The notes: generated by a model from the sequence alone, not told the origin. 64,000 bases of DNA from Anaeromicropila populeti (GCF_900112775.1 NZ_FOYZ01000001.1:186001-250000); one strand, 5' to 3'; positions 1 through 7,059 are shown, numbered from the stretch's first letter. Program-made: numbers and translations.

Positions 1-159
1 AAATACATATATTATATAAATTCTATTTTCTAGGAGGCATCCTTATGCTAAATTGTCTATCTCTAGGCATGACTGCTCCTGAGTTTACTTATAATACAAC
101 CTTCGGACCTGTCAGCATGTCTGACTATAAGGGTAAATGGCTTATTTTTTTCAGTCATC

Positions 160-178
160 CTGGTGATTTCACGCCTGT
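160..178. repeat. Left attachment site core (attL direct repeat)
   Basis: This 19-bp sequence is repeated exactly at 6508-6526. It holds a palindromic 10-mer GTGATTTCAC (163-172) whose centre is TT, a plausible asymmetric crossover dinucleotide for a serine recombinase. In the peroxiredoxin frame the repeat covers part of a Pro-Gly-Asp-Phe-Thr-Pro-Val run. Confidence 0.88.
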
Positions 179-180
179 TA

Positions 181-191
181 CAATAGACTAA
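181..191. repeat. Inner inverted-repeat arm next to left att core
   Basis: The 11 bases CAATAGACTAA are the exact reverse complement of 6494-6504 beside the right core. In the excised circle the two arms would flank the rejoined core symmetrically with 24 bp between them, which is the usual look of a serine-recombinase attP site. They are absent from the host-side flanks. Confidence 0.75.
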
Positions 192-196
192 GAATA

Positions 197-226
197 AAAG
201 CCTCTTTAAAAGGCCTTTATTTTTTT
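197..226. terminator. Terminator-like hairpin just inside the element
   Basis: AAAGCCT (197-203) pairs with AGGCCTTT (211-218) with one bulged C, followed on the plus strand by ATTTTTTT. It would stop transcripts entering from the peroxiredoxin promoter, and may also end the minus-strand ORF at 231-401. Confidence 0.5.
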
Positions 227-230
227 ATAT

Positions 231-401
231 TCAATTTTTCACAAGAAATATATGTAGTACTTTTTTATTGATATCATAAGAACAATGGTGAAAGTTATTA
301 AGACCAGAGGACTGATAATAGGTATTAAAAAAATTTTCGACATTTATTTTATTTTCATCTTCTGTAATGTCGGGAGGTATATTTTGAAATTTCAGAGCCA
401 T
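231..401 (-). CDS. Small ORF of 56 aa beside attL, function unknown
   Basis: I do not recognise this protein. It begins MALKFQNIPPDITEDENK and ends with HIFLVKN before TGA. It is rich in Asn and acidic residues in the first half, has no signal peptide or membrane segment and no obvious helix-turn-helix. The ATG at 401 is preceded by an AAGG about 13 nt upstream, a weak ribosome site. It lies between the left attachment site and the terminator of the ABC operon, on the same strand as all element genes. Small proteins at this position in serine-recombinase elements are sometimes the recombination directionality factor, so that role is possible, but nothing in the sequence proves it. It could also be a non-coding stretch. 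Confidence 0.45.
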   Translation of the reverse strand: MALKFQNIPPDITEDENKINVENFFNTYYQSSGLNNFHHCSYDINKKVLHIFLVKN

Positions 402-458
402 AATCAATACACTACCTTTATAATAAATTTACATTAATGTATATCAATTGTTTCCTGA

Positions 459-587
459 AAAAATGACACTAACTTGATTCTACAAATGGTGGAATTACTT
501 CCAGATGAATCATGGAACCATATTTACAATACATTTAAGGCATGTGCTGCTGATAATGAAAAAAGCAAAAATGAAAAGAACGGTTAA
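459..587 (+). pseudogene. Possible gene remnant (C-terminal tail of an unknown protein)
   Basis: After a stop at 456-458 one frame stays open for 42 codons and reads like real protein: DTNLILQMVELLPDESW followed by NHIYNTFKACAADNEKSK, ending at TAA 585-587 inside a terminator loop. An ATG at 486 has no ribosome site. The opposite orientation to the other element genes and lack of a start suggest the leftover end of a lost gene. I do not recognise the family. Confidence 0.3.
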
Positions 588-607
588 TTATTTATACCGT
601 TCTTTTC
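573..607 (-). terminator. Terminator of the element's ABC operon
   Basis: A perfect 12-bp stem (573-584 with 596-607) and 11-nt loop lie downstream of the ATPase gene. On the minus strand the stem is followed by CATTTTTGCTTTTTTC, a good U-rich tail. Confidence 0.8.
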
Positions 608-688
608 ACTCTATTATCTGTAATCTTATCTTTGATTCAAAAAGCCCATTTTATAATAACATCCAAACAATACGCTCCATTTCTTATC

Positions 689-1330
689 TTATTTGATTTT
701 TGTCAAAATCCCCTTGTCCATTTCAGCAACTGTATCACATAAAATATTAATATCTTCTGAGGAATGAGAACACATTAAAATGGTAGTCCCAAGTTCCTTT
801 AGTCTTAAAAAATATTTCCGCATATCTTGAACCCCTTCTTTATCCAATCCGTTAAAAGGCTCATCTAAAATCAGTATAGAAGGCTTCTCCATAATGGCCT
901 GGGCAATTCCTAGCCGCTGCCTCATACCCAGACTGTATTTCTTAACCATTCTTTTTAGATTGTAATCAAGACCCACAGCTGATAATGCTGTCTTAACTTC
1001 TTCTTTGCCAGCCTTATTCCGTAAGCCAGCTAGAAGCATTAAATTTTTATAGCCGCTGTAATAAGGAATAAATCCAGGCGTTTCGATGATGAAACCAATA
1101 TCTTCTGGAAAATCCACATCTTTTCCTATTTTCTTTTTATCAACAATAATTTCACCCTGATTAATTCTAATAAATCCGCAAATGCATTTCATAAGTACTG
1201 TTTTTCCTGATCCATTTCTTCCAACAAGACCATGTATTTTCCCTTGTTCAAAATGAATATTAATATTATTTAAAATCGAGGTATTTTTTATTTGAAGAGA
1301 AACATCATTAATTTCAATTATATTTTCCAT
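689..1330 (-). CDS. ABC transporter ATP-binding protein (element cargo, immunity-type)
   Basis: This 213-aa ATPase should power the two permeases encoded just upstream in the operon. Walker A is GLVGRNGSGKT near residue 36, the signature is YSLGMRQRLGIAQ near residue 132 and Walker B is ILILDEPFNGLD. The length is that of a bare nucleotide-binding domain, as in LanF and BcrA types that export antimicrobial peptides or confer self-protection, though substrate cannot be told from the sequence. The ATG at 1330 follows AGGAG with 6 nt spacing and sits 9 nt from the permease gene. It is the last gene of the cargo operon, and the terminator at 573-607 follows. Confidence 0.9.
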   Translation of the reverse strand: MENIIEINDVSLQIKNTSILNNINIHFEQGKIHGLVGRNGSGKTVLMKCICGFIRINQGEIIVDKKKIGKDVDFPEDIGFIIETPGFIPYYSGYKNLMLLAGLRNKAGKEEVKTALSAVGLDYNLKRMVKKYSLGMRQRLGIAQAIMEKPSILILDEPFNGLDKEGVQDMRKYFLRLKELGTTILMCSHSSEDINILCDTVAEMDKGILTKIK

Positions 1331-1339
1331 GCAATTCTC

Positions 1340-2209
1340 CTAATCTATTTCCTGAATACTGTCAAAATTCAATCTTTTTAATGATTTAATACCAGCTACA
1401 ATAAGAATTGTTATGATTCCAACAAAGTAAATATAAGATTTCCACATCTCCATAATTGGTTTTCGATAATAATTAGTATAGTGAAGCCATATAGAGGTGT
1501 GCGCCATAGGAAAAATCCACATGCAAGGCATTTTTACCAGACATATGGTACCACCAAAGGCAATTACACAAGAGGCAGTCAGCATCCCATATATTTTTCT
1601 GCCCATACAGTTAAAGACTAACATAATCAACGCAATCACAAGCAGATACAGCATCATAAACGCATAGCCTTGTATAGCAGCGTACCAGGGTGAAACCTGA
1701 TTGTAGAGATTATTTTTTATAAGCAGACAGGCAAAGCTCTGAGAGTCATTAGGATAAAGCGATGCATATTTTGTAATCACTAATGACCATCCATTCGCCC
1801 AAAAGGAAGAAGCTATGACGGGAAGAACTGAGCCAATAAAAATCACACCAACATATGTAAAAATGGCATATACCGCAAATAAAATCTGGCCAATAATCCA
1901 ATTTACTTTTCCGATACGCGAAATAGAAAATAGTGTATTCCCATCCGTTTTGGGGAAATCAGAAAAAAGAGCCAAAAAAATTACTGGAACAATAATCACT
2001 AGTACTTCGGAGTTTACAGTTGCTATAAAAGGCTCTAACGTATTGAGCGGTGAGTTCATTTTCATTGCATGCTCCTGTAAGGGCTGTATAACAAAGCTAT
2101 GAATAAATAGAACCATGACCCCCAATAAGATCATCCGGGCATTGCAGATCCATTTTATATACTCCATTTTTGCGGTTGATAAAATTTTTTTTAACTTTAA
2201 TTTATTCAC
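1340..2209 (-). CDS. ABC-2 type permease (element cargo), second membrane subunit
   Basis: This membrane protein has about six hydrophobic segments, including MILLGVMVLFIHSF near the N-terminus and a last one near the C-terminus (YIYFVGIITILIVAGI). It has the look of LanE/LanG-like permeases. The open frame can start with TTG at 2218, but that codon sits one base after GGAGG; GTG at 2209 is 10 nt from the same GGAGG and overlaps the end of the preceding gene, so I take GTG and 289 aa. It forms a complex with the other permease and the ATPase. Substrate unknown; export or clearance of the element's own secreted peptide is inferred from the neighbours. Confidence 0.8.
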   Translation of the reverse strand: MNKLKLKKILSTAKMEYIKWICNARMILLGVMVLFIHSFVIQPLQEHAMKMNSPLNTLEPFIATVNSEVLVIIVPVIFLALFSDFPKTDGNTLFSISRIGKVNWIIGQILFAVYAIFTYVGVIFIGSVLPVIASSFWANGWSLVITKYASLYPNDSQSFACLLIKNNLYNQVSPWYAAIQGYAFMMLYLLVIALIMLVFNCMGRKIYGMLTASCVIAFGGTICLVKMPCMWIFPMAHTSIWLHYTNYYRKPIMEMWKSYIYFVGIITILIVAGIKSLKRLNFDSIQEID

Positions 2210-3062
2210 CCAGATCAAACCTCCGATTCATAATTATGACAAATAATAAAAAACAGATGCTCATAAAAACGAGATAAATCAGCAGACAGTTTCTTGAGAT
2301 AGCATCTTGCTGATAAAGACGGCTGATTCCTTCTGGTTTAAGTGTATTTCCAATATCAATTAATTTTTGATTTTGTGTTGCCATGCCATCGTATATTAAT
2401 TTTGTCAGACTGCTGCTAAATAGGTAAGTAACCATAAATGGCACGCAAGTTATAATATAACGGTTTCTTACAAAAGCTGCCAAGAAGAAAGCAGGTATGG
2501 TTGAAAAACAGCCATATAAAAAAATGCCTATAATGAGAAGCAGATTGCGTAGCATGATATTGGTTCCTGTATATAGTGTTAAAATTTCTTTTGGCAGATT
2601 ATAGTCTTTAATAGATGGGAATAGCATAGTAATCATTGCACCATATAAACAATACCCTAATAATACCGAAAGACCTCCACCTAAAATAGCAGATAAAAAT
2701 TTTGTTATGTAATAACGAATCTTTCCTGTCCGTTGAATGGTATATCGAATCAAACCACTGTTCCGTTCAGCACAGAAATTTGGTATAAATGGAAATGCCG
2801 CAATAATAGGTATAAACATAGCAAAATAGCTAGAAAATGCTCCTTGCAAAATGATAGGAGCAGCAAATGAAATCTCTGTCTTTGCAATTTCCTGATTTAT
2901 CTGTAATAACGCTTCTATTACGTTATAAGCCTTTCCTGTCATAGTATCTATGTAAACCTCTGTCGTACATAATAAACCAAATGTAATAAAGATAGATACT
3001 ACAAAACCAAGATTACCTATGGTTTTCCATAATTCAATCTTTAATGTATGTAATGTTTTCAT
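2202..3062 (-). CDS. ABC-2 type permease (element cargo), first membrane subunit
   Basis: A 286-aa integral membrane protein with about six hydrophobic segments: one at residues 17-32 (LGFVVSIFITFGLL), a large loop, then segments around 80-95, 125-145, 170-190, 200-220 and 260-280. It has the general form of ABC-2 permeases linked to peptide resistance (LanE/EpiE types). The start ATG follows GAGGATACA. The gene ends 8 nt inside the next permease gene, so the two are translationally coupled. The protein is paralogous in plan, but not close in sequence, to the second permease. Confidence 0.83.
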   Translation of the reverse strand: MKTLHTLKIELWKTIGNLGFVVSIFITFGLLCTTEVYIDTMTGKAYNVIEALLQINQEIAKTEISFAAPIILQGAFSSYFAMFIPIIAAFPFIPNFCAERNSGLIRYTIQRTGKIRYYITKFLSAILGGGLSVLLGYCLYGAMITMLFPSIKDYNLPKEILTLYTGTNIMLRNLLLIIGIFLYGCFSTIPAFFLAAFVRNRYIITCVPFMVTYLFSSSLTKLIYDGMATQNQKLIDIGNTLKPEGISRLYQQDAISRNCLLIYLVFMSICFLLFVIIMNRRFDLGE

Positions 3063-3080
3063 TGTATCCTCTTCTTTTCT

Positions 3081-4247
3081 CTAATTATTACAGACAAATT
3101 CAATTTCTCCTGTTACACAATCCACCATAGCAAAAATTAAATTGTTGGGATCATTATTCAGATAAAAGGTCCAACAGGGACGTGCTTCATATACATTGCC
3201 AGCAACAGAAGTATCATTAATCGTATCACCAGAAACGATTCCACCTTCTAGGATTAATCTATACTCTAATGAAATCCATTGTACACTATACCTCCGATAG
3301 GAAGAAAGAAGCTCCGATAGTTTTTCAGTAGCATACTCTAATGTAATAATTTTATCATACGTTTCCTTTGTTTCCACATATTCAATAATACCTGGATAAT
3401 TGTCTATAAAAAATACTTTTAAAGAGGAATCCATTACCAAAATAGGCTGATACACACGGACATATGGCTCTTTCATAGTATTAGCTTTATTTCCCCAATT
3501 ATTATAAAACAGATGTACATCCTTATAGGACTTCGTAAATGCAAGCCGAAAAAAGAATTCTCCGCTTGTATACTGATAAATCTTTATATTTTCAGGAATC
3601 CAATCCATCGTATCATATGGAGAAGCCATCTCCTTCACATAGTTGGACGCCGTTTGAATAACGTCACTTAAAGTAAAGGTTTTATGATTCCAATCATACG
3701 TTTCCGTAGTATAATTTTGATTGGTTTTTCTCATAAATATTTCATCCATTAAGGTATAGTCCACGAGATCTCTATTTTCTACATTTATCCAGTCACTATA
3801 TTTATATTTTTCATAGAAAAAAAATCCATTATTACATATAGAAAACGACTCATTCTTTTTTACATCATTGTACTGCATTCCTGTCATATAGGCATTCGCA
3901 TCAGTTTCCATTATCAAATCCGTATTCACATTTTTAACAAATTGATTCAATAGCTCCTTGTTATTATCATAGAAGTGTTCCGTTTGCTTAAATGTCAGCA
4001 GACCAATTTCTTCAGGCATGTTAATGGAAAAGTCTGTTGAAAAGTTCAAATTATCATAGGTATTACTTTTTACCTGTTCATAGCTTTTATATATATTTTC
4101 TAGTGTATCATAATTCGTATCCACGCTTCCTTGTTCTATTTTATCACCAGAATTGGTATTCTCCATTACTTCTTCAGGAACCTTCTGACAGCTCACTAAT
4201 AATATTAATATTCCTACATACAAAAATATGTAAAATTTCTTCTTCAT
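3081..4247 (-). CDS. Lipoprotein (element cargo), PepSY-like C-terminal end, function unknown
   Basis: The ATG at 4247 follows GAAGGG with 9 nt spacing and gives 388 aa; a longer frame to 4292 would run through a strong hairpin and is less likely. The N-terminus MKKKFYIFLYVG then LILLVSCQK is a lipoprotein signal with lipobox LVSC. The mature protein is Asn/Tyr rich and about 365 aa. Its last 60 residues (ARPCWTFYLNN, then MVDCVTGEIEFV) look like the end of a PepSY-type fold, with two Cys that could pair. It should sit on the outer face of the membrane next to the ABC permeases encoded 18 nt downstream. In antimicrobial-peptide loci such lipoproteins often act as immunity proteins (LanI-like role), which is a guess from context here. 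Confidence 0.8.
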   Translation of the reverse strand: MKKKFYIFLYVGILILLVSCQKVPEEVMENTNSGDKIEQGSVDTNYDTLENIYKSYEQVKSNTYDNLNFSTDFSINMPEEIGLLTFKQTEHFYDNNKELLNQFVKNVNTDLIMETDANAYMTGMQYNDVKKNESFSICNNGFFFYEKYKYSDWINVENRDLVDYTLMDEIFMRKTNQNYTTETYDWNHKTFTLSDVIQTASNYVKEMASPYDTMDWIPENIKIYQYTSGEFFFRLAFTKSYKDVHLFYNNWGNKANTMKEPYVRVYQPILVMDSSLKVFFIDNYPGIIEYVETKETYDKIITLEYATEKLSELLSSYRRYSVQWISLEYRLILEGGIVSGDTINDTSVAGNVYEARPCWTFYLNNDPNNLIFAMVDCVTGEIEFVCNN

Positions 4248-4287
4248 AAGCGATACCCTTCTATTCATTTTTGATATAAATAATAAT

Positions 4288-4318
4288 TTCACTTCCCTAT
4301 ATGATATAGGGAAGTGAA
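4288..4318 (-). terminator. Intercistronic hairpin between peptide gene and lipoprotein gene
   Basis: A perfect 14-bp stem (4288-4301 with 4305-4318) and 3-nt loop lie 14 nt after the peptide stop. The following minus-strand bases are AT-rich (ATTATTATTT) but not a clean U run, so it probably acts as a partial terminator or 3' stabiliser giving more peptide mRNA than transporter mRNA. Confidence 0.65.
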
Positions 4319-4331
4319 AAAAGTTTTCTTA

Positions 4332-4754
4332 TCAGCCATCCGCTTCTGTAATAACACCATACACAGCACAGCTGCCACAATTTGAATAGTTATATAAGGT
4401 AACATTTGTTGGTACCATGGAACCTCTTATTGTTGACGCCCCATTTGCATATGGCACTTCTATGTACCCATTAGTTACTCCATAATAATATCGAGTTGAT
4501 AATGCGGGAGTTGTATTAATCTTTATATATGGATCAGGGTTTGAAAAGTTTGATATACGTAAAACAGTCGATGAATTTCCACATGCAGTATACTCAAAAC
4601 TACTATAAGTACAGGTGCAGCTGCTAGGCGCTCCTTGCGTATAATACAAAATAATATTGTTTGGAATTGCAGCCTTTGCAATCATAGGGTTTAGAGAAAG
4701 AACACCAACTGCTGCTGCAAGTGATGCAATACCTCTAAAAATTTTCTTTTTCAT
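4332..4754 (-). CDS. Secreted Cys-containing small protein (element cargo), candidate bacteriocin or signal
   Basis: This 140-aa precursor has a clear signal peptide (KKKIFRGIASLAAAVGVLSL, then NPMIAKAA with cleavage after AKA-A). The mature part is about 112 aa, low in charge, rich in Ser, Thr, Asn and Tyr, with five Cys: a CTC pair and one more near its start, and NCGSC near its end. No double-glycine leader, lanthipeptide-type or sactipeptide enzymes are nearby, so secretion by Sec is expected. I take ATG at 4754 (AAGGAG, 8 nt spacing) over the upstream GTG. It is the first gene of the cargo operon, right behind a consensus promoter, and is followed by lipoprotein and ABC genes, the order expected for a bacteriocin with immunity genes. 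I do not recognise the family, and the antimicrobial role is inference. Confidence 0.75.
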   Translation of the reverse strand: MKKKIFRGIASLAAAVGVLSLNPMIAKAAIPNNIILYYTQGAPSSCTCTYSSFEYTACGNSSTVLRISNFSNPDPYIKINTTPALSTRYYYGVTNGYIEVPYANGASTIRGSMVPTNVTLYNYSNCGSCAVYGVITEADG

Positions 4755-4817
4755 ATTTAACACTCCTTATTTCTATTTCCAAATATATACTCGGATAATC
4801 ATCTTAAGATGTTATTT

Positions 4818-4846
4818 ATTGTAACACTTAATAAAAAATATGTCAA
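4818..4846 (-). promoter_or_regulatory. Promoter of the element cargo operon
   Basis: Minus-strand TTGACA (4846-4841), 17-nt spacer and TACAAT (4823-4818). Predicted start near 4811, about 57 nt before the peptide ATG. Confidence 0.85.
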
Positions 4847-4927
4847 ATAAATCCATCGCTTTAATTAAACTCAAACTTTATCTGTAATTTTTTAACAGTT
4901 TAAATAAATCAAAAATGCCTAGTTTAG

Positions 4928-6427
4928 TTATGGCTTAATTAAGTAATAAATTTTCACCTCTTCATCTTTTGTAATCTCAATATTCTTTACAATTTTTCTT
5001 ATATTCAATATTTTTTTATCTATGTCTAAGCTGTCAAAATCCTGAAATATGCTTTTTAAATCGTTTATCTCCCTGGCTTCCACTTTCCCAACAATTTCTT
5101 TTTCTTTCTCCACCCTAAAGGAATCTATTTGATTTTGCAATGAAGTTATCTTATTAGTAAGCAATTCATCGACAACACTATTGCCTTTTCCGATGTTTTC
5201 TATTAAATTAGCAATTTGCTGTTCAATCAACGCAATACTATTTGTATTGTCAGGAATTTGTTCTAATTCTACTTCTTCTTTTGTATGGGAAAATTGGTTC
5301 AAATAATTAATACACTGCTCAATAACTGCCTTTTCAAATTCGTCTGCTCTTATATATAACCTGTTGTTACACATCCCAGTTGTTTGCCTGCCCCTACAGC
5401 AATAGTATTTATACCTTGATGAACTTTTCAAACCAAACGATTTACCACATTCAACACACGTACATAATCCTGCTAGAAAAGATTGCTTTGAACGCTTTTT
5501 ACTCATTGTTTTACTGTTTTTACCTAACAATATTTGCGCACGAATATATTTCTCGGACTGGATTATTGGTTTGTGAATTCCAACAACTACCACATGCTCT
5601 GATATATCGTTTTCTTCATTTCGATTTTTATTCTTAAAAAATATACACATTCCGTTATCCCCTGTAAAATCTTCTACTGGGTTACTTATTTTATATCCCA
5701 GTGAAAAAAGATAATTATATATTTTTTCATCGGCTGCACAGGGAGTTATATTTTGCAAAATTCGTCTTATTGCGTTTTCATAAAACATTTTATTTGATGC
5801 CGTTCTAATTCCATTTATATTTAACTTGTGAGCAATATTATACAGACTTTCACCAGCTATGAATGCATCAAAAATATCCTCTAGTATTTTTGCATTATTT
5901 TCATCTGGAACAATAATACTTGCTTTTTTCCCATCCACTATTGCCTTTTGACTTTCATATCCAAACGGCACATTACCACCCATAAAATACTTTCCTGTGG
6001 AACTTCTAAATTTATAATTATCTTTTATTCTCGCAGCTATTGTCTCTCTTTCTAGCTGTGCAAAAACCATTACGATATAGACCATTGCTCTGCCGATGGG
6101 AGTCGAAGTATCAAAATTTTCTGTGGCAGACGCAAAGTCAACATTGTACTCACTGAAAAGAGTTAACAGGTTCCCAAAGTCCACTATATTTCTACTGATT
6201 CGATCTAACCGGTATGCGATTACCTTTGAAATCTTATCATTTTTTATATCCTGAACCAGTTGATTCATTTTAGGTCTGCTAATATGCTTCCCTGACCACC
6301 CCTTATCAAAATAGACTTCGTAATTATCACTATCCAGGTATCGCTTACATTGTTCTATCTGGGCTTCAATGCTGACCGAGTCTAGTTTATCAATTGACTG
6401 TCTGCAATAAATGGCTATTGTCTTCAT
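4928..6427 (-). CDS. Large serine recombinase of the element
   Basis: This 499-aa site-specific recombinase should insert and excise the element. The ATG at 6427 has AAGGAG 8 nt upstream; the open frame extends 20 codons further but crosses the promoter. Domains in order: resolvase catalytic domain (about 1-145) with Ser11 in YCRQS, and arginines in YRLDRISRN; the recombinase domain (about 160-265); a zinc ribbon with CTCVECG and later YCC and MCNNR cysteines (about 325-375); then a coiled coil (LIEQQIANLIENIG onward) typical of these integrases. All catalytic residues I can check are present, so it looks active. It lies at the right end, 100 bp from the attachment core, as is usual. Excision in this family normally needs a small directionality factor, which is not identified. 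Confidence 0.95.
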   Translation of the reverse strand: MKTIAIYCRQSIDKLDSVSIEAQIEQCKRYLDSDNYEVYFDKGWSGKHISRPKMNQLVQDIKNDKISKVIAYRLDRISRNIVDFGNLLTLFSEYNVDFASATENFDTSTPIGRAMVYIVMVFAQLERETIAARIKDNYKFRSSTGKYFMGGNVPFGYESQKAIVDGKKASIIVPDENNAKILEDIFDAFIAGESLYNIAHKLNINGIRTASNKMFYENAIRRILQNITPCAADEKIYNYLFSLGYKISNPVEDFTGDNGMCIFFKNKNRNEENDISEHVVVVGIHKPIIQSEKYIRAQILLGKNSKTMSKKRSKQSFLAGLCTCVECGKSFGLKSSSRYKYYCCRGRQTTGMCNNRLYIRADEFEKAVIEQCINYLNQFSHTKEEVELEQIPDNTNSIALIEQQIANLIENIGKGNSVVDELLTNKITSLQNQIDSFRVEKEKEIVGKVEAREINDLKSIFQDFDSLDIDKKILNIRKIVKNIEITKDEEVKIYYLIKP

Positions 6428-6458
6428 ATACTTTCTCCTTGTATTAAATCCTAAAAAT

Positions 6459-6487
6459 AGTATAATAAAACAATAAAAACATGTCAA
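6459..6487 (-). promoter_or_regulatory. Promoter of the serine recombinase gene
   Basis: Minus-strand TTGACA (6487-6482), 17-nt spacer and TATACT (6464-6459), inside the element. The -35 box is only 6 bp from the inverted-repeat arm at 6494-6504, so recombinase bound at the attachment site could repress its own gene. Confidence 0.85.
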
Positions 6488-6493
6488 TTCCTT

Positions 6494-6504
6494 TTAGTCT
6501 ATTG
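6494..6504. repeat. Inner inverted-repeat arm next to right att core
   Basis: TTAGTCTATTG is the exact reverse complement of 181-191. The two arms become the symmetric flanks of the attP site after excision. Confidence 0.75.
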
Positions 6505-6507
6505 ATA

Positions 6508-6526
6508 CTGGTGATTTCACGCCTGT
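6508..6526. repeat. Right attachment site core (attR direct repeat)
   Basis: Exact 19-bp copy of 160-178, including the GTGATTTCAC palindrome (6511-6520). The base after it begins the A of the Val codon and then the TGT codon of the peroxidatic cysteine at 6528-6530. Confidence 0.88.
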
Positions 6527-6527
6527 A

Positions 6528-7046
6528 TGTACATCCGAATTTCTTGCCTTTACAGAGCTTTATCCAGAATTCCAATCTCACAATGCCGACCTGCTTGGAT
6601 TAAGTATTGACAGTAACCTTTCCCATTTGGCATGGGTTAATCAGATTTACATGCTTACTGGCGCACAGATTCCATTTCCTATTGTAGCTGATCGAATCGG
6701 TGAAATTGCTAACTTATATGGAATGATTGCTCCTAATGTAAGCAATACATCTACTGTACGGGATGTTTTTATTATTGATCCAGAACAAATTATCCGGGCA
6801 ATTCTTGTTTACCCCATTACAAATGGACGTAACATCCCTGAAATTCTAAGACTTCTAATTGCCCTTCAGACCACAGATGAATTTAACGTAATCACACCTG
6901 CCAACTGGCAGCCAGGTGATCCAGTATTGGTACCTCCTCCAAGAACCTACACGCAACTTGTGGAGCGTGTAAATGATCCTTCCCAACAAGGACTTGAATG
7001 TGCAGACTGGTTCTGGTGCTACAAACCAATTCTTACAACCAAATAA
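6528..7046 (+). pseudogene. Peroxiredoxin (Prx6/1-Cys type), C-terminal fragment starting at catalytic Cys
   Basis: These 172 codons continue the peroxiredoxin begun at 45. They open with the peroxidatic Cys (CTSEF), which becomes Cys46 of the joined protein, and keep the Prx6-subfamily C-terminal extension (VITPANWQPGDPVLVPPP). The final CADWFWC gives Cys203 and Cys209, spaced as in archaeal Prx6-type enzymes with resolving cysteines. There is no frameshift or stop. In this arrangement no ribosome site drives it; an internal ATG at 6627 would yield a product lacking the active site. Excision of the element at the 19-bp repeat restores a full 217-aa enzyme, and this intactness argues that the insertion is recent or reversible. 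Confidence 0.9.
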
Positions 7047-7059
7047 TTGCTCAAATCAG

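Larger units (their letters stand above)
45..191 (+). pseudogene. Peroxiredoxin (Prx6/1-Cys type), N-terminal fragment, split by mobile element
   Basis: This is the 5' half of an AhpC/TSA-family peroxiredoxin, a thiol enzyme that reduces peroxides. The ATG at 45 follows TAGGAGG with 7 nt spacing. The 45 host-derived residues contain APEF near the N-terminus and end at SHPGDFTPV, the segment just before the peroxidatic cysteine. The reading frame then enters the inserted element and stops after three foreign codons (TAA at 189-191), giving a 48-aa product without catalytic Cys. The rest of the gene is at 6528-7046 in the same frame. Joined through the 19-bp repeat the two parts give an uninterrupted protein of about 217 aa. 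The promoter lies at or beyond the left window edge. Family assignment is firm; that the gene is off in this state is an inference from the sequence. Confidence 0.9.
160..6526. mobile_element. 6.35-kb serine-recombinase element inserted in the peroxiredoxin gene
   Basis: The element is bounded by a 19-bp direct repeat at 160-178 and 6508-6526, so its unit length is 6,348 bp. It encodes a large serine recombinase at the right end transcribed leftwards, and a cargo operon (secreted peptide, lipoprotein, two ABC permeases, ATPase) plus a 56-codon ORF. No phage structural, replication or conjugation genes are present, so it is a small integrative element that would need a helper or natural DNA movement to spread. 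The host gene is otherwise intact on both sides, which suggests a recent insertion or retained excision. It resembles in layout the intervening elements that split Clostridia and Bacillus genes and are removed by serine recombinases, but its cargo is different. Confidence 0.9.

Noticed and set aside
505-696. 63-codon plus-strand open frame
   Set aside because: It runs across the minus-strand terminator and the end of the ABC ATPase gene in a different frame, with no ribosome site.
4332-4754. Lactococcin 972-type or lanthipeptide precursor
   Set aside because: The mature sequence lacks the family motifs and no modification enzyme is encoded nearby, so no known bacteriocin class was assigned.
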